Assembly (NCBI GenBank): GCA_035388585.1
Contig: DAOOQE010000034.1
Span: 1 to 9,282 of the forward strand
Reading direction: 5' to 3'
Source: CAG-492 sp035388585
GTDB taxonomy: Bacteria > Bacillota > Clostridia > TANB77 > CAG-508
DNA length: 9,282 bases
Each line of letters opens with the position of its first letter. Position 1 is the stretch's first letter. Position numbers and translations under genes: made by a program. Below the pieces are notes generated by a model that ran no database searches, was not told the DNA's origin, and worked only from the letters and a program-made list of their open reading frames with translations. Below are positions 6,694 through 9,282 of this stretch, piece after piece.

Positions 6694-7770
6694 ATGCCAA
6701 TTGATGCACCTGCAAGTCAAGATTTTTTAAAATTTATATCATTACAAAGCGATAAAAGAAAGTTTGAAAATTTAGAAATGATTATGGCGCTAGAAAGAAA
6801 TTACCCAGGAATGTATATAAAGGTAATGTCAAATTTTGATAATGCAAAATCATACAGAGATTGTTTGGACGAAAATGGGAAACCAATAAAAATTTCTTGG
6901 GAAGAAGCTTTAAAGAAATTTTATTTAAGCAATAAATATGTTGGTATAACAAGAGAAAACGCTGATATTGCAGAGCTATTTGCTGGCAAAGGGTTATCAC
7001 AAGAAGTTTTTCAAGCAGCTAGTAAATTAAGGCAAAAGGCTAAGCAAAATAATGTTCCAGAACACATATTAGGAGAGCAAGTTAAGGAAGATACTATTTT
7101 GCAAAGTATAGAAAGAATTAAAAATCAAACCGAAGTAGAGCTTACTAGTGGAAAAGAAATAATAGAGGAACTTTATAAAAAGCAATTTACTTATGAATGG
7201 CTTAATAAAAATGATCCACACAATAGTATAATGGGACTATTCTGTAGTTGTTGTGGAACTATAACAAGTAGTTATTATGGAAAAAATATTGCTAAGGCGA
7301 GTGTTGAAGCATTAGATGTTCAAAACTTAGTTATTAGAAATTCGAAAGAGGAAATAATTTCTAAAGGAACAATGTATTTAAATAGATCAAATGGATATGC
7401 TGTTATAAATGATTTTGAACTTAATGAAAGATATAGAAATAATGAAGATAAAGCAGCTAATGGTAGGTACTGTGTAGAGGAAACATCAAAAGAAGAACAA
7501 GAACGACAAATGATATTTGGAGCCTTTAAAAGGGGTTTACAAGCATTTATTGAAAAGTATGATAAGTTAAATCCAGATAAGCCAATTGAACAAGTAAATA
7601 CTGGAATGGGATATAATAGATTAAAAAGGCAAGTTGAGGAGTTTAAAAAAGCAACGTCAAATCTAACAGTACCGTCTGAATATGAATTTCAAGACGCTAT
7701 GAAACATGAACAATACATTCTTTATGAAAGAAAACAAAAAGAAATAGAGAATGGAGGGATCGATAGATGA
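6694..7770 (+). CDS. C-terminal part of the frameshifted DUF6273/LRR protein
   Basis: The frame gives 358 residues from an ATG at 6694 that has no ribosome binding site. It is open upstream to 6661, where it reads NFGQYHGLFDSMPID, a natural continuation of the preceding frame after removal of one T. The reconstructed protein is about 931 residues (2797 bases, one more than a multiple of three). Residues about 1-170 of this part are helical. A CSCC cluster (184-187) is followed by a strand-rich segment (NLVIRN, ISKGTMYLN, GYAVINDFEL), a helix (IFGAFKRGLQAFIEKY) and a strand (IEQVNTGMGYNRL). The strand-strand-helix-strand order recalls GNAT acetyltransferases, but no acetyl-CoA loop is clear, so no function is assigned. 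Similar C-termini occur, from memory, in LRR proteins of gut Firmicutes. The TGA stop overlaps ATG 7767 as ATGA. Confidence 0.75.
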   Translation: MPIDAPASQDFLKFISLQSDKRKFENLEMIMALERNYPGMYIKVMSNFDNAKSYRDCLDENGKPIKISWEEALKKFYLSNKYVGITRENADIAELFAGKGLSQEVFQAASKLRQKAKQNNVPEHILGEQVKEDTILQSIERIKNQTEVELTSGKEIIEELYKKQFTYEWLNKNDPHNSIMGLFCSCCGTITSSYYGKNIAKASVEALDVQNLVIRNSKEEIISKGTMYLNRSNGYAVINDFELNERYRNNEDKAANGRYCVEETSKEEQERQMIFGAFKRGLQAFIEKYDKLNPDKPIEQVNTGMGYNRLKRQVEEFKKATSNLTVPSEYEFQDAMKHEQYILYERKQKEIENGGIDR

Positions 7771-7820
7771 TTATGAACTTAAATCAAACTAAACTTGTTC
7801 GGGCTTACCATGGAGCTTGA
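7767..7820 (+). CDS. 17-codon ORF with strong ribosome binding site; leader or broken 5' end
   Basis: GGAGGG (7753-7758) stands eight bases before ATG 7767, which overlaps the preceding stop as ATGA. This is a textbook coupled start. It encodes only MIMNLNQTKLVRAYHGA before TGA at 7818-7820, which lies inside the coiled-coil frame that begins at 7810. Two explanations fit: a short leader that delivers ribosomes to ATG 7810, or the 5' end of a former gene joined by deletion or frameshift to the coiled-coil gene. YHG-type starts are known from ADP-ribosyltransferase-like proteins, but four residues prove nothing. Confidence 0.35.
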   Translation: MIMNLNQTKLVRAYHGA

Positions 7821-8157
7821 ATTAAAAACAAAGGAATATAAAAAATTATGTAATGAACTTGAAAAAATAAAATCAGATGAAATTGATGAAAATGACTCAA
7901 TATTACTTGATTTAAAAGAACGTTTTATAATAAATCACGATAAAATAGTACAAATAAATAAAGAAATTAAAGAATTAAAGAATAATCAAGCTTTACGAGA
8001 AGAACAAATACTAGAGCAATATGATACTAAAAATCTTTTTGAGAAAAAAGATAAAATAAATATGAATACTAAAGAAACAAATATAGCTGTGATTGAAAAG
8101 AAAAAGAATAGTATTTTAGAATTTTTTAAAAAATTAAGAAATATATTGAAAAAATAA
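7810..8157 (+). CDS. Small coiled-coil protein with basic C-terminal helix
   Basis: The protein has 115 residues from ATG 7810; a TTG at 7795 would add five. Neither start has its own ribosome binding site, so translation probably depends on the strong site at 7753 feeding the overlapping 17-codon ORF, or the true start has been lost. Residues 1-60 are heptad-like and highly charged (LKTKEYKKLCNELEKI, then VQINKEIKELKN), indicating a coiled coil. A polar linker follows, and the end is a basic amphipathic helix (SILEFFKKLRNILKK) resembling the tail of the 4365-4805 protein. It likely forms part of the same transcript as the DUF6273/LRR gene and may be its structural partner or an adaptor. There is no enzyme motif and no signal peptide. 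Confidence 0.7.
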   Translation: MELELKTKEYKKLCNELEKIKSDEIDENDSILLDLKERFIINHDKIVQINKEIKELKNNQALREEQILEQYDTKNLFEKKDKINMNTKETNIAVIEKKKNSILEFFKKLRNILKK

Positions 8158-8311
8158 ATATGGGAAAATACAAATAATATTAATTATATAATTCGAAGAA
8201 AGATAATAAGAGATTTTACTTAGGAACAAAATTCTAGAATGGTTTACCTATTTATATATAAGAGATAAATATTAATATTAAAGGTATTAAAGAAATATGG
8301 AGAGATAAAGT

Positions 8312-8593
8312 ATGAATTTAAATGTGAATTTAGAAAATATGAAAGAAATATATGGAGATGATATTATTAATATAATATTAAGTAATATTGATATTATAGA
8401 AACAAATATACAAACATTAAAAAAGCTAAAATTTGACGATGTAGAAGGGATATTTGAAAGATGTCCAATGATGTTTATGCACTTTCCAAAAGCTTTTAAT
8501 GAAAAGATAGAAAAGTTAATAAAAGAAATAGGTGAAAACTATATAGATATAATACAAAATGATATAAGTATATTAGAAAAAACTTATGAATAA
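8312..8593 (+). CDS. 93-aa mTERF-like helical protein (hypothetical)
   Basis: ATG 8312 follows GGAGAG at 8299-8304. The protein is all-helical: YGDDIINIILSNIDIIETNI, then VEGIFERCPMMFMHFPKAF, then KIEKLIKEIGENYIDIIQND. The middle element, a helix followed by a C-P-hydrophobic-F pattern and then a helix with a Leu-x-x-x-hydrophobic-Gly-x-x-Tyr shape, has the look of one mTERF-type repeat. It is similar in style to the CPSILYFGVENV segment in the head of the solenoid gene. It stops 14 bases before the second solenoid gene and occupies the place the membrane protein has in the first cassette, though the two are unrelated. It could be a detached piece of a larger solenoid protein or an independent partner. 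The 154-base gap before it holds no gene and no convincing promoter. Confidence 0.75.
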   Translation: MNLNVNLENMKEIYGDDIINIILSNIDIIETNIQTLKKLKFDDVEGIFERCPMMFMHFPKAFNEKIEKLIKEIGENYIDIIQNDISILEKTYE

Positions 8594-9254
8594 TTTGGAG
8601 ATGAAAAATGATAGATGAATTAAAATTAAAAGAAATATGTGAAAAATATGAAATTAATTATGAACGTTTAGTTGGAACTAATAGTAATATATTAAATTCT
8701 GGAAAGTATGAGGATATATGCAAAATATTAGATTTTTTAAAAGACGAGTTAAGTATTGTATCAAAAAACATAGAAAAATGCCCGAGTATTTTATATTTTG
8801 GTGTTGAAAACGTAAAGGCAAATTGGAGCTTTTTAAAGGAACAAAATATTACGATGTCAAATGTAGAAGGGTGTTTACATGTATTGTCAACAGAGCCAAA
8901 AGAAGTTGAAAATACATATAATTATATATTAGATAATTATGGAATAAGATACTTAAATGCTAGAACATCAATATTGAGTGTTCAATTATCAAGGATTCGA
9001 GAGATAGAAAGAAAATTTATAGACTTAAAACCGAAAAATGTTTTACAAGCTGCAATTTCTAAATATACAATAGAAGAAATAGAAAAAATGTTTGAAGTAT
9101 GTAAAAAAAATAAAATAGAAATTACAGGAAGTGTATTTCGAAAATCTGCCGTAGAATTAAAAGAAATTGCAGAAGTGTGTAATAAATATAAAATAGACAT
9201 GATTGGAAGTGTATTCTTAAAAACAAAAGAAGAAATAGAAAAAATAGTAGAAGT
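8589..9254 (+). repeat. Long direct repeat, copy 2
   Basis: This is identical to 2030-2695 over 666 bases. Beyond 9254 the remaining 28 bases differ from copy 1 at four positions (9255, 9260, 9279, 9281), three of which change or could change the protein. Left of 8589 the similarity stops at once. Recombination between the copies would excise or amplify a 6559-base unit. Confidence 0.95.
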
Positions 9255-9282
9255 ATGTAGAAAAAATAAAATAGAAATAAAA
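8608..9282 (+). CDS. Second solenoid protein with 26-aa repeats (5' part, runs off the window)
   Basis: The 225 codons visible begin at ATG 8608 with GGAG at 8596-8599. Residues 1-215 are identical to those of the 2049-4346 protein: the whole mTERF-like head and repeats 1 and 2. Repeat 3 then reads EVCRKNKIEIK, where copy 1 has EVCKKNKIEIT, so the tail is a different repeat series. No stop is reached at the window end. It probably forms an operon with the 8312-8593 gene. The same binding-solenoid inference applies; length and number of repeats cannot be seen. Confidence 0.9.
   Translation, partial: MIDELKLKEICEKYEINYERLVGTNSNILNSGKYEDICKILDFLKDELSIVSKNIEKCPSILYFGVENVKANWSFLKEQNITMSNVEGCLHVLSTEPKEVENTYNYILDNYGIRYLNARTSILSVQLSRIREIERKFIDLKPKNVLQAAISKYTIEEIEKMFEVCKKNKIEITGSVFRKSAVELKEIAEVCNKYKIDMIGSVFLKTKEEIEKIVEVCRKNKIEIK

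Noticed and set aside
8158..8311. Promoter with TTTACC and TAAATA for the 93-aa gene
   Set aside because: The -10 match is poor and the surrounding DNA is nearly all A/T, so the match carries little information.

Overview
The DNA is extremely AT-rich (about a quarter G+C by eye). It uses AAGGAG-type ribosome binding sites, TGG for Trp and TGA as a stop, so it follows the standard bacterial code and not the Mollicutes code. Together with the protein types seen (BspA-like LRR, DUF6273-like domains, N/T-rich membrane-anchored proteins, a Tn916-type remnant), this points to a low-GC, probably gut-dwelling Firmicute (Clostridia or relative). That placement is inference. Nothing here is a housekeeping gene; it looks like an accessory region.

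Layout. 1-347: no gene, with one possible IS3-family end. 348-992 (minus): a membrane-anchored protein with a good promoter. 1141-1751: two decayed fragments, one resembling the Tn916 Orf7-type helix-turn-helix protein and one the C-terminal coiled-coil of a large serine recombinase, so an old integrative element ended here. 1808-4805: a tightly packed plus-strand unit of a two-helix membrane protein, a 765-aa solenoid protein and a 146-aa protein with a basic tail. The solenoid carries 18 perfect-length 26-aa repeats between mTERF-like flanks. 4974-8157: a large protein now split by a one-base frameshift (reconstructed about 931 aa) and a small coiled-coil protein with a basic tail. The large protein has a DUF6273-like module whose C-rich segment resembles a diversity-generating-retroelement variable region, then a second DUF6273-like half, a BspA-type LRR and a C-terminal domain of unknown function. 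8312-9282: a second cassette, with a 93-aa mTERF-like protein followed by the start of a second solenoid gene.

The most striking feature is that the first 666 bp of the two solenoid modules (2030-2695 and 8589-9254) are identical. They then diverge inside the third 26-aa repeat, and the genes just upstream are unrelated. This is a constant head joined to different repeat tails, arranged as direct repeats 6559 bp apart. With the candidate hypervariable segment at 5217-5345, the locus looks like a store of changeable recognition-type proteins: repeat shuffling in the solenoids and possible targeted mutagenesis in the DUF6273 protein. No reverse transcriptase or template repeat is in the window, no product except the 348-992 protein and the small 1808-2059 protein has a membrane signal, and no enzymatic function can be assigned. 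The functional idea is therefore a hypothesis.
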